Of a stretch of 64,000 bases of DNA, positions 39,895 through 47,832 are shown piece after piece. The notes beneath the pieces are model-generated. The model saw only the letters and a program-made list of their open reading frames with translations, was not told the DNA's origin and ran no database searches. Both the position numbers and the translations under genes were made by a program. This stretch comes from Micrococcus porci (GTDB lineage: Bacteria > Actinomycetota > Actinomycetes > Actinomycetales > Micrococcaceae), in NCBI RefSeq assembly GCF_020097155.1, contig NZ_CP083691.1:310001-374000 (forward strand). Reading direction: 5' to 3'. Every line of letters begins with the position of its first letter. Position 1 is the stretch's first letter.

Positions 39895-39923
39895 TCCACG
39901 GAACCTCTTCACCGTTCCGGGGA
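39895..39923 (+). terminator. Hairpin after the small membrane gene
   Basis: TCCACGGAA pairs with TTCCGGGGA (one mismatch); the paralogous site at 57805-57833 pairs perfectly. Preserved pairing at both loci supports a real terminator. Confidence 0.5.
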
Positions 39924-40038
39924 GGCGGGCCCTTCTACTGACTGCGAGGGCGCGCCTTACTCTTTTGCCTTCCGCCTGTGGCGGCTTAGTGTGCCTCTAC
40001 CATCACCATCCACGGTCACTTGCTCAGGAAGGCACACC

Positions 40039-40422
40039 ATGCCCGAGTACGACTTCGAGACCTACCCGACCACCCCAGACGCCATGGCCAAGTACCTCCA
40101 AGAACGGGAAGCCGCGGGCAACCCCATGACCGGAGAGGAAGCCCTGGCGTACAGCGACTGGTCGCGCGAACGCGGGCGCGCCATCCAGGCAAAGATAGAT
40201 GCGCGCAAGACCCCAGAGGAGCGCGAGGAGTTTCGCCGCTTCGCTGAAGAGTTCGAGCGTCAGTGCCTTGAAGATGAGAAAAGGTTCGCAGAAGAAGCGG
40301 CCCGGGAAGCCGCTGAGGACGCGGAGCGCGCCGCTCAGGGCAAGCGCCCAATCAAGCGGGAGCGGGACATCGTTACCCCTAAGGGGTTTTCCGGTATCGG
40401 AGTGACCCCGCGCGGCTGGTGA
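40039..40422 (+). CDS. Unknown charged protein, family with KYxFE-type head and GVTPRGW tail (copy 1)
   Basis: 127 residues from ATG 40039 (AGGAAGG upstream). The head (YDFETYPTTPDAMAKYLQER) and the tail (KRERDIVTPKGFSGIGVTPR ending GW) are shared with the protein at 57945-58334, while the middle is a variable Glu/Arg/Ala-rich helix. No signal or membrane segment. I recognise no family. Conserved ends with a divergent core suggest a binding surface or a processed tail. Confidence 0.55.
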   Translation: MPEYDFETYPTTPDAMAKYLQEREAAGNPMTGEEALAYSDWSRERGRAIQAKIDARKTPEEREEFRRFAEEFERQCLEDEKRFAEEAAREAAEDAERAAQGKRPIKRERDIVTPKGFSGIGVTPRGW

Positions 40423-40470
40423 CGGCTTGATCCGGGCGGGCGATGAGGCGTCTCGAGACGCATAGGTCGC

Positions 40471-40701
40471 TCACTCATCGGGCAAGTCATCGACATTGAC
40501 TCCGAGGGCTCGGAGACGTTCGGCAAGCATCCGGGCGTTCGCCTCCGACTCCTGAGCCCAGTCGCGCTCTCCACCCACGTCACGCATTAGGCTGGCGCGC
40601 TCGAGTGCACCTCGATAATCATCAATGAGAGTTCTGATCTCGTGCTCATCACGGGTCTCGGTGACGGCAAGGACTTCCATCTCAGCGCTCTTCAAGACCT
40701 T
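40471..40701 (-). pseudogene. C-terminal remnant of the 58418-59227 membrane-protein family
   Basis: The last ~75 residues (MEVLAVTETRDEHEIRTLID to RLRALGVNVDDLPDE) match the C-terminus of the gene at 58418-59227 (MDVVAVTENRADHQVRTLLE and QLRALGV). The 5' part was removed by IS3 element 2, whose end is at 40702. A self-complementary GCGTCTCGAGACGC lies just beyond its stop (40448-40461). Confidence 0.75.
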
Positions 40702-40755
40702 TGAAGCGCCCTGGGTTTGTTGGAGACTCCTGACCTTGGAAACGAGGATGGAGTT

Positions 40756-41100
40756 ATGCCGAAAGAGCAGACAGCGGGGAAGCCGACGACGCGTCGGTAT
40801 TCGCCGGAGGAGAAGGCCGCGGCGGTCCGGATGGTGCGGACGCTGCGTGCCGAGCTGGGGACCGAGCATGGGACTGTGCAGCGGGTCGCGACGCAGCTTG
40901 GATACGGGGTCGAGTCCGTGCGGATGTGGGTCAAGCACGCCGACATCGACGACGGCGTCACCTCTGGCGTGAGCAGCGCTGAGGCGCAGCGGGTGCGTGA
41001 ACTGGAGCAGGAGGTCCGGAAGTTGCGGCGGGCCAACGAGGTCCTCAAGCGTGCTGCGTCTTTCTTCGGGGCGGAGCTCGACCGCCACTACCGGAAGTAG
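40756..41100 (+). CDS. IS3 transposase orfA (element 2)
   Basis: 114 residues: helix-turn-helix (RRYSPEEKAAAVRMVRTLRA, YGVESVRMWVKHAD) and leucine-zipper end (LEQEVRKLRRANEVLKRAAS). It ends just where the orfB frame opens, consistent with programmed -1 frameshifting. Confidence 0.85.
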   Translation: MPKEQTAGKPTTRRYSPEEKAAAVRMVRTLRAELGTEHGTVQRVATQLGYGVESVRMWVKHADIDDGVTSGVSSAEAQRVRELEQEVRKLRRANEVLKRAASFFGAELDRHYRK

Positions 41101-42020
41101 TCGCGTTCATCGACGAGAACAAGGATGACCTGGTCGACGGTCGCCGGCTCGGAGTCGAGCTCATCTGCAGGCTGCTGCAGGTGGCTCCGAGCAGCTACTA
41201 CGCAGCCAAGACCCGCACCCCCTCGGCTCGCGCGGCGCGGGACGAGGAGCTGATCCCGCAGCTGGTCGAGCTCTGGGAGACCAACTACCGCGTCTATGGA
41301 ATCCGCAAGCTCTGGAAAGCCGCCGGCCGGGCGGGGATCATGATCGGCCGAGACCAGACCGCCCGGCTGATGCGCGCAGCAGGCATCGAGGGTGCGCGAC
41401 GGTCGAAGAGGGTCAAGACCACCCGGCCGGACCCGGCCTCGGCGCGGCACCCGGACCTCGTGAAGCGGGAGTTCACCGCGCCTGCCCCGAACCGGCTCTG
41501 GGTCACCGACCTGACGTTCGTGCCGACGTGGGCCGGCGTCGCGTACGTCTGCTTCATCATCGACGCGTTCAGCAGGATGATCGTAGGGTGGCGGTGCGCG
41601 TCACACATGCGCACCGAGATGGTCCTCGACGCGATCGAGATGGCCCGCTGGTCCCGCGGCGCTCGCCACGAGGACCTGCGCTGTCACAGCGACGCGGGGT
41701 CTCAATTCACCTCCATTCGCTACGGCGAACGCCTCGCCGAGATCGGAGCGACACCGTCGATCGGGACCGTCGGCGACAGCTATGACAACGCCCTGGCCGA
41801 GACCGTGAACGGCTATGACAAGGCCGAGCTCATCCGCGGCCCAGCCCGACCAGGGCCGTGGCGCACCACCGATGACGTCGAACTTGCCACCCTCGGGTGG
41901 GTCCACTGGCACAACAACCAGCGTCTCCACGGCTACCTCGACGACCTTCCGCTGACCGAGTTCGAAGAGAGGTTCTACGCTACCCAGCAGGGCCAGTACG
42001 CCCTAGTTGAAATCAAATGA
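41097..42020 (+). CDS. IS3 transposase orfB (element 2), intact
   Basis: Roughly 300 residues read after a frameshift from orfA (AFIDENKDDLVDGRRLG) or from a later internal start at 41181. HTH_21 region (RVYGIRKLWKAAGRAGIMIG) and the rve core with DDE: LWVTDLTFVPTW, CHSDAGSQFTSI and LAETVNGYDKAEL. No stops or frameshifts, so the element may be active. Confidence 0.88.
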   Translation, partial: VVAFIDENKDDLVDGRRLGVELICRLLQVAPSSYYAAKTRTPSARAARDEELIPQLVELWETNYRVYGIRKLWKAAGRAGIMIGRDQTARLMRAAGIEGARRSKRVKTTRPDPASARHPDLVKREFTAPAPNRLWVTDLTFVPTWAGVAYVCFIIDAFSRMIVGWRCASHMRTEMVLDAIEMARWSRGARHEDLRCHSDAGSQFTSIRYGERLAEIGATPSIGTVGDSYDNALAETVNGYDKAELIRGPARPGPWRTTDDVELATLGWVHWHNNQRLHGYLDDLPLTEFEERFYATQQGQYALVEIK

Positions 42021-42060
42021 CCAGGGCCTCCATCAGAACCAGTGCGATTCACGTTCTGCT

Positions 42061-43212
42061 TCAGGCCAACCACGCCTCCAAGACCAGAAGATAGATCGTC
42101 CAGCCATCGACTGGTCCCACCATCATCTGCGCCGAGTCCGCGTCCCTGAAAACACCCAACAGTCCCTCACCCGGTAACTGCCACCACTCCGCCACGAGAC
42201 CTCCCCCACCCGTGCTCACTGCCCACACGTCCCGCGGACCATGCAACAGCCCCAGCGCCCGCTCCCCACCCGCAATCACTTCCCACTCCGCGTCCGAGCT
42301 CCGTGCTTCCGCGTCCACCGGCCTGCGCGCGGACACCTCACGCATCCACCCCGCACGGACGTCCATCCCCACGAACATCGCCCACGGCGCCACCCTTCCG
42401 GGCACCCGCAACACTTCACGCTCGATGATCTCCGTGCCCTGGTCCCCCCACCACCGCCGACGAACCACCACCGCCTCATCCAGCACCGCGTAGACATCCA
42501 CCTCCGTCCGCCGACCGCGCAACCCACCCCGTGCGGACAACGTCGGCGCCATCGAACGCACCACCGCCTGTTCTACCTCGTCAGCCTCAGACCACGACCG
42601 CCACCGCTTCCGCGACGCCGAGATCACCTCGAGCCCCTCCACCAGAGACTCAGCGACATCGAGACCGGGCCCACTCTCCACCACCACGGTCTCCGGCCGC
42701 TCATCCCACGCTCCCGGCACCACAGCCGGCACATCAACCTCGCCAGCCAACGGGGCGCGTGCTGACCGCACCGCCTCCGCCACGGGCTCCCACAACCGGT
42801 GGGGCAACCACTCCTCATCGAAAGTGAGCGTCACCTCAAACACCTCCCGCGCAGCCCCGACATACCAGCGGAAGGAGTGCACCAGCCTGTCACCGGCCCG
42901 CACCACCACGTGATGACGTCGCACCGGCAATCCCGACCGTGTCCGCCCGGCCGCGTAGTCCAGCACCACGATCTCCCCCCGCAACGCATGCTCCGCGAAC
43001 AACTCCCGCGGAGCCCCCACCCCCACACCTCCGCCAGACTCTTCCACCCAGTACCGCAACACCACGTTCGGACGCACCGCACGGGCCACCCCTTCGCCTT
43101 CCGACGCCGACGCCAGCGGATCCACGACCACCACCCCGTCCCGTGACCCGTCCACCACCACACCCCAACCCCCCGGCAGGTCAAGGTCAAACGGGCCAAC
43201 CGCTGCCCTTAT
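42061..43212 (-). CDS. T7SS-associated unknown protein (paralogue of 46004-47179)
   Basis: About 366-383 residues. It shares with the gene at 46004-47179 the early F-x-L-x-L/V-P-x-x-W segment, GLPVRRHHVVVRAGDRLVHS (there LPGRRHHVIGWEEDLVWHS), RWYVGAAREVFEVTLT and a tail about an AEWWQLPGEG segment. No signal or membrane segment is seen. The start is a puzzle: homology begins at about 43212, where the codon is ATA within ATAA overlapping the upstream stop; the first normal start is GTG 43161. The cassette position suggests an immunity or chaperone role. Confidence 0.6.
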   Translation of the reverse strand: MRAAVGPFDLDLPGGWGVVVDGSRDGVVVVDPLASASEGEGVARAVRPNVVLRYWVEESGGGVGVGAPRELFAEHALRGEIVVLDYAAGRTRSGLPVRRHHVVVRAGDRLVHSFRWYVGAAREVFEVTLTFDEEWLPHRLWEPVAEAVRSARAPLAGEVDVPAVVPGAWDERPETVVVESGPGLDVAESLVEGLEVISASRKRWRSWSEADEVEQAVVRSMAPTLSARGGLRGRRTEVDVYAVLDEAVVVRRRWWGDQGTEIIEREVLRVPGRVAPWAMFVGMDVRAGWMREVSARRPVDAEARSSDAEWEVIAGGERALGLLHGPRDVWAVSTGGGGLVAEWWQLPGEGLLGVFRDADSAQMMVGPVDGWTIYLLVLEAWLA

Positions 43213-43877
43213 GCGGCCTCATCCTCCGCCGGCACGTTCGGCGCCACCGCCCGCCGCCCGTGAACGACCGGGCCGAAGTCATCAAAACCACCAGTATGAC
43301 CGTTCCTCACCCATGCCTGACGATGCAGCTGACCGAAAACCGACGCAACTTCCCGCACCGACGGCACCAGATTCGCCTGGGTGTTCACCCACGGGTCCGG
43401 ATTCGTCAAACCGCCCGCCCCGAACGGACGACCCGAATCCCACCTGTTCGCCTCACGCAAACCCGACTCCCACAACTCCTCAGACACCCGGAACGAAGCT
43501 TGTGCTGAATGCCTATCCGCATGCCCCGAGTACCCGACCTGCTCCACCTGCAACCAATCCACCTTCCACGCCCACGTGGACAACCCCTCTTCCGAGATTG
43601 TCAAATGCCGCGGAAACAACGCCCCCATCACATACACCGGCAAACAGAGCACCATCAATGGCAACCCCACCCACATCAACGCCTTGAAGATCGACCCCAC
43701 CGGCGTCGTGCCCGTCGAATCGAAAAACAACGCGTAGACCATCACTGCCCCCGCGCCCAGGATCATCACCAACCCGAACAACCACCGGATCCGGCCCACC
43801 TTCACCCGGAACGGCAACGCCGCCAACACCTCATCCTCAGACAGACCCCTGAACCGTCGCCGAGACATCGTCCTCAT
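43209..43877 (-). CDS. Two-TM PH-like membrane protein (immunity-like), copy B
   Basis: 222 residues from ATG 43877 (GTG 43886, nearer a GGAGGT, is an alternative). Two hydrophobic segments (IRWLFGLVMILGAGAVMVYA and ALMWVGLPLMVLCLPVYVMG), then HLTISEEGLSTWAWKVDWLQ and the motif ANRWDSGRPFGAGG. It is a diverged relative of copies A and C, again directly downstream of an effector C-terminus. Likely the immunity partner of that variant. Confidence 0.65.
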   Translation of the reverse strand: MRTMSRRRFRGLSEDEVLAALPFRVKVGRIRWLFGLVMILGAGAVMVYALFFDSTGTTPVGSIFKALMWVGLPLMVLCLPVYVMGALFPRHLTISEEGLSTWAWKVDWLQVEQVGYSGHADRHSAQASFRVSEELWESGLREANRWDSGRPFGAGGLTNPDPWVNTQANLVPSVREVASVFGQLHRQAWVRNGHTGGFDDFGPVVHGRRAVAPNVPAEDEAA

Positions 43878-43887
43878 ACGCGCCACA

Positions 43888-44109
43888 TCAACCTCCGAAC
43901 CATCCCGCGACCGTACTGGCCACATTCTTCGCCCCATCCTTGATCCCATCGCCAAGATTCTTCGCCGCCTGACCAGGATCCTTCACCACCGCTTCCACAG
44001 CATCCCCGACACGCTCTGCGGCACTGTCCTTCTCCCCGTCCCCATCGGCATCATCAAACCACTGACTGTTCATAGCCCAACCCACTGCCAGCCCGACACC
44101 GAATCCCAC
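43888..44109 (-). pseudogene. C-terminal remnant of a second effector variant, cut by IS3 element 3
   Basis: The remaining ~73 residues read VGFGVGLAVGWAMNSQWF, then DDADGDGEKDSAAERVGD and a Lys/Asp-rich helix ending STVAGWFGG. It keeps the DxDxDG-type motif of the other effector tails but has a different end. The IS end at 44110 removes the rest. Confidence 0.75.
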
Positions 44110-44490
44110 TGAAGCGCCCTGGGTTTCGTTCCGACCTACTTCCTCAAGGAGGATCGGATCATGCCCCAGAAGTACACCCCCGAGTTCAAGGCAAAAGCCC
44201 TGAAGCTCATCGAAGAACGCGTCCGCGCCGAGCAGTGCTCCGCCTGGGTCGCCTGCACCGCCGTTGGCGAAGCCCTCGGCGGGATCTCCCCACACACCCT
44301 GCGGAACTGGTGGAAGCAAGATCGCGTCGATCACGGCGAAGCCCCAGGGCTCAGCACCGCTGAAGCCGAGGAGATCAAGAAGCTGCGCCGGGAGAACCTC
44401 GAGCTGCGCCGCGCGAACGAGATCCTGCGCAAAGCCTCAGCTTTTTTCGCAGCGGAGCTCGACCGCCCCACGACGAGATGATCGCGTTCA
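44110..44490 (+). mobile_element. IS3-family insertion sequence 3, truncated
   Basis: Only the left end (TGAAGCGCCCTGGGTTTCG at 44110) and orfA remain; the orfB start is cut at 44490 by the terminal repeat of IS3 element 4. Confidence 0.85.
44161..44481 (+). CDS. IS3 transposase orfA (element 3, truncated IS)
   Basis: 106 residues with helix-turn-helix (YTPEFKAKALKLIEERVRAE, SPHTLRNWWKQDRVD) and zipper (KKLRRENLELRRANEILRKA). Preceded by AAGGAGG. Without orfB it cannot support transposition. Confidence 0.85.
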   Translation: MPQKYTPEFKAKALKLIEERVRAEQCSAWVACTAVGEALGGISPHTLRNWWKQDRVDHGEAPGLSTAEAEEIKKLRRENLELRRANEILRKASAFFAAELDRPTTR

Positions 44491-44555
44491 TGGGACTGAC
44501 GCACGTACAGGTGACATACTGACCTGACCTATGGCCTGGTTTCCACTCTCGATCA

Positions 44556-45470
44556 CTAGCTTCCGGTGGTTGCGAGTGCCTGCGGGGTGCGGGCGAGGTC
44601 GTAGTCATTCGGTGTCGCGTACTCGAGTGAGGAGTGTCGGCGGTGGCGGTTGTAGAACACCTCGATGTACTCGAAGATCGCGTTCGCGAGTTCGATCCGG
44701 GTCTTCCACTTCTTCCGGTTCAGCAGCTCGATCTGCATGCTCGACCAGAACGATTCCATCATCGCATTGTCCAGGCCGTCTCCCACGGTCCCGAACGAGG
44801 GCAGCAGGCCCGCGGAGCGGATCTTCTGCGTGAAGACCCAGGAGGTGAACTGGACTCCGTGGTCTGCGTGCACTATCCCTCCAGGATCTGGCTGGCGTGC
44901 TCGAATGGCCATGTCCAGGGCGTTGACGACCAGGGTGGAGTCCTGCTTGGAGTCGATGGCCCAGCCAATGATTTTGCGGCTGCAAGCGTCCAGGACCGCG
45001 GCGCAGTAGACCTTGCCTTCGCGGGTGGGATGCTCGGTGATGTCGGTGACCCACAGTTCGTTGAGTTCGAGGCGATGGAATTTCCGGTTCACCAGGTCGT
45101 CTGCGGTGGCGACTCCCTTGAGGCGCTTGATGCGGGCCGGCCCAGGGAGTCCTCCGATCCCCGCGCGGGTCATGAGGACCCAGACGAGTCGGCTCGAGCA
45201 GGGAATGTTCATGCCCATGGTGAGCTCTGCGTGGATCCGGCGGTAGCCGTAGGTGCCACGAGAGGCGATGTGGATCTCGCGGATCAGTCCAGTCAGCCAG
45301 CGTCGGCGGAGCTCGGTGGCGCTGGTGGGACGCTTCTGGTAGCGGTAGTAGCCCTGGCGAGAGACGCCCAGAAGGCGGCAGCAGGTGTGCACTGGAGCTC
45401 CGGCGTCGACGAGTCTGTCGATCACCGGGTGCGCCCTTTTGGGTCCACTCCTCCCTCCTCGTCGAGCCAT
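44556..45470 (-). CDS. IS3 transposase orfB (element 4)
   Basis: 304 residues from ATG 45470, or fused to orfA by frameshifting at CCCAAAAGGGC inside the overlap. Contains VHTCCRLLGVSRQGYYRYQK, RGTYGYRRIHAELTMGM, and DDE residues in LWVTDITEHPTREGK, IVHADHGVQFTS and DNAMMESFWSSMQIEL. Intact. Confidence 0.9.
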   Translation of the reverse strand: MARRGGRSGPKRAHPVIDRLVDAGAPVHTCCRLLGVSRQGYYRYQKRPTSATELRRRWLTGLIREIHIASRGTYGYRRIHAELTMGMNIPCSSRLVWVLMTRAGIGGLPGPARIKRLKGVATADDLVNRKFHRLELNELWVTDITEHPTREGKVYCAAVLDACSRKIIGWAIDSKQDSTLVVNALDMAIRARQPDPGGIVHADHGVQFTSWVFTQKIRSAGLLPSFGTVGDGLDNAMMESFWSSMQIELLNRKKWKTRIELANAIFEYIEVFYNRHRRHSSLEYATPNDYDLARTPQALATTGS

Positions 45471-45721
45471 GTCGCAGCGCGGCGGAGGATCGCGATCTCC
45501 TGCTCGAGCTGCCGGACGCGACCGCGAGCCGCGCGGAGTTCGGCAGACTCGCGACTGCTGAGTCCAGACCGGCGGCCGTGGTCGATGTCGTCCTGTCGGA
45601 GCCAGGTGTGGAGGGTGACCTCGTGGATACCGAGGGCCTGCGCGGTCTGCTTGACCTGTCGGCCTTCGCGGACCAGAGCGATGGCCCGGGCACGGAACTC
45701 TGGAGGGTACGGGCGGGGCAT
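45422..45721 (-). CDS. IS3 transposase orfA (element 4)
   Basis: 99 residues from ATG 45721: helix-turn-helix (YPPEFRARAIALVREGRQVK, HEVTLHTWLRQDDID) and zipper (RGRVRQLEQEIAILRRAATW). Overlaps orfB by 49 bases. Confidence 0.88.
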   Translation of the reverse strand: MPRPYPPEFRARAIALVREGRQVKQTAQALGIHEVTLHTWLRQDDIDHGRRSGLSSRESAELRAARGRVRQLEQEIAILRRAATWLDEEGGVDPKGRTR

Positions 45722-45818
45722 GGGATGAGCCTTCCATGAAGACCATCGGCTAGCGACGTCAACTGGAAACCGACCCATAGGTCAGGTCAGACTGTCACCT
45801 ACACGTGCACCAGTCCCA

Positions 45819-46003
45819 TGTGATTGCCGGCCTTCTGGTGAGCGCCCGCGGCGATGTCGTCGTTCTCCTCCATCAGCGTGCGAGCCCGATCCACGAGCTC
45901 CTTCACGGTCTGACCGGCATCCAACCAGGTCTGCTCGATCACGTCGTAGTCCGCATCATTGTCCGTGGACTGGTCGATGGCCCCCACGAAGCGCTTCTGC
46001 CGG
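45819..46003 (-). pseudogene. WXG100 (ESAT-6-like) gene fragment
   Basis: An internal segment (STDNDADYDVIEQTW, then KELVDRARTLMEENDDIAAG) matches the WXG100 protein at 49695-49994 almost residue for residue, but lacks its first ~30 residues and its last few, which are replaced by IS3 element 4. It abuts the end of the next cassette gene, so two deletions or recombinations meet here. Confidence 0.8.
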
Positions 46004-47179
46004 TCACATATGAGGGGAGCCAGCAATCTCCTGGACCGTCGCCTGCAACACCGAATAGAGCACTCCGGGCATCACCGGCACACCCACACACCGGGACTCG
46101 TCACGGAAGACCGCCAGCGGTGCCCGGTGCAGCGGCTGAACCCATTCGGCCACCACCTCACCCTCCTGGTTCCACCAGCGCCACCAATCCGCTGACGCCT
46201 CGCTGCCCACTCCGTCAGCGCCCCGACGCCCCCGCCACAGCTCCGCCATCTCCGTCGGCGCCACATCGCCCGGGGCCTCCATCACCTCGTCTCGCAACCA
46301 ATCAGCCCGCAGCCCTGCCCAGGTGAGGAGCACCGGCACCACCAGAGACACCGGCACCGTCCGCACCCCCCTGCGGACGTTCGTTCCATCGCCTTCCCCC
46401 TCGGGGACCACCACGACGACGGCGCCCCCTCGCCCGTCCAGACACGCCTCAATCCGAAACCCCTGCCCCGACCTCTCACCCACACCGCTGAGAATGGGAA
46501 GTTCCTGCTCAAGCACACGGCGTTGCTCGAGCGAGGGCTCCCTCGCCCATGCTGACCACGGGGCCTGCTCCTGGACCGCGTCGTACCCAGCCCGCAGGCT
46601 CTCCAGCCACGGCGGGTTCAGGCCCTGCTCGGTCACGACCTCCCAGGAGTCCTGAGCTCTCACATCCGCGGGAACCTCGGGCCAACAGAGGTTCGATGCT
46701 GGTTCGGGCGCCCCCTGGCACACAACATTGCGGATCATCCGATCACACTGCCCGCCCCAGATCTCCAGGTCGGCCCCCGCCTCCGCCGTCAGCGTCAGCT
46801 CAACGATCTCGGCCCCTGAACCCACGTACCAGCGCACGCTGTGCCACACGAGGTCCTCTTCCCAACCGATCACATGATGGCGCCGTCCGGGCAAGCCACG
46901 GCCGGTGAAGAACGCCTCATAAGACAGGAGGAGGAACCCCTCGACGACTTCCTGACCACCGAGAAACGCCTCTCGGAACGACGCAGAGGCCACATTGCCG
47001 TCTGCAGGTTCAGTGAAATGGCGTAGGGCGACCGTCGGATGCACGACTTCATGACCCTGGTGTGCCGTCTCCGGACTGATGTCGAAGACCAAGACATCGT
47101 CCCGCCCCGCGACTTCTGCAGGCACCGACGCCCAGGCATCCGGCACCTCGAGGAGGAAGCGCCCAAGACTCAGCTCCAC
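46004..47179 (-). CDS. T7SS-cassette protein of unknown function (paralogue of 42061-43212)
   Basis: 391 residues from GTG 47179, overlapping the membrane-protein stop by 10 bases exactly as the lipoprotein gene at 26051-26797 does. It begins with LGRFLLEVPDAWASVPAEVA and contains LPGRRHHVIGWEEDLVWHS, VRWYVGSGAEIVELTLTAEA and a tail with VVAEWVQPLHRAPLAVF. No signal peptide. The last three or so residues run into the WXG100 fragment, so its C-terminus may be altered. Possible immunity, chaperone or adaptor protein. Confidence 0.6.
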   Translation of the reverse strand: MELSLGRFLLEVPDAWASVPAEVAGRDDVLVFDISPETAHQGHEVVHPTVALRHFTEPADGNVASASFREAFLGGQEVVEGFLLLSYEAFFTGRGLPGRRHHVIGWEEDLVWHSVRWYVGSGAEIVELTLTAEAGADLEIWGGQCDRMIRNVVCQGAPEPASNLCWPEVPADVRAQDSWEVVTEQGLNPPWLESLRAGYDAVQEQAPWSAWAREPSLEQRRVLEQELPILSGVGERSGQGFRIEACLDGRGGAVVVVVPEGEGDGTNVRRGVRTVPVSLVVPVLLTWAGLRADWLRDEVMEAPGDVAPTEMAELWRGRRGADGVGSEASADWWRWWNQEGEVVAEWVQPLHRAPLAVFRDESRCVGVPVMPGVLYSVLQATVQEIAGSPHM

Positions 47180-47832
47180 GGGCCGACCCAGCCGTCCCAC
47201 GGCTCCTGCCCCGGCCACAGCTTCTCTCGCTCCGGAGGCTGCCCATGCGCCCTCGCCCGCAACCGCTCGAACAACGGCAACAACGACTGGATCGGCGGAT
47301 CCGTGGCGAACTGCGTCTGGATGACCCGGTGGCGCGGTTTCATCCCGCCCAACCCGAACGGGAACCCCGAATCCCACCGATTCCCCCGCCGCAGCTCATC
47401 CGTCCACGCACGCTCATGCACCATGAACCCCACCTGCGTCTTCTTGTCCGGCGCCTCACCATGCGTGGGATTCAGCCAGATCTCCTCCACATCCGACCAC
47501 GCCACACGCCAGGAATCCGTCCACACCGCCTCCTCATCCACCATCAGATGCCGAGGGCGCCGCCATGCCATCCATGTGTACGCCACGTACACGCTCAACG
47601 GAATGAACCCCACCACCGCCAGCCACCGGAACAGGACCAGCATCGCAGAGGGATCCTCGAACAGCACCGGCGGCAGCCCCAGCAGGATCATCACGAACAA
47701 CACCCACAACACCACCGCGACCACGAACGCCGGCCACCACACCTCCGACCGGGCCCTCACCCGCAACGGCAACGAGACCGCATCCGGATCCACGTACTCC
47801 ACCAGGACCGCGTTCTGATCGCTCACCGTCAT
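47170..47832 (-). CDS. Two-TM PH-like membrane protein (immunity-like), copy C
   Basis: 220 residues, nearly identical to copy A at 26788-27450 (differences mainly at 13-15 positions such as WWPAFV for WLPAFV and EEIWLNPTHGEAPD for EAIWLNPTHGLAPD). Two membrane segments, PH-like domain and NRWDSGFPFGLGG. Start ATG overlaps the effector stop (ATGA), so it is co-translated with the full-length effector, as expected for an immunity protein. Confidence 0.72.
   Translation of the reverse strand: MTVSDQNAVLVEYVDPDAVSLPLRVRARSEVWWPAFVVAVVLWVLFVMILLGLPPVLFEDPSAMLVLFRWLAVVGFIPLSVYVAYTWMAWRRPRHLMVDEEAVWTDSWRVAWSDVEEIWLNPTHGEAPDKKTQVGFMVHERAWTDELRRGNRWDSGFPFGLGGMKPRHRVIQTQFATDPPIQSLLPLFERLRARAHGQPPEREKLWPGQEPWDGWVGPWS

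Larger units (their letters stand above)
40702..42051 (+). mobile_element. IS3-family insertion sequence 2 (1350 bp)
   Basis: Left end TGAAGCGCCCTGGGTTTG at 40702, right end an imperfect complement closing ATTCA at 42051. The outer 17 bases match IS3 elements 1 and 3 although the proteins differ. No target duplication is clear. Confidence 0.8.
44491..45818 (-). mobile_element. IS3-family insertion sequence 4 (1328 bp)
   Basis: Terminal repeats of about 50 bases start TGGGACTG at 44491 and end CAGTCCCA at 45818, including a shared CTGACCTGACCTATGG block. The two flanks differ (IS3 element 3 on the left, a WXG100 fragment on the right) and show no target duplication, so a deletion or recombination has followed insertion. 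Confidence 0.85.
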
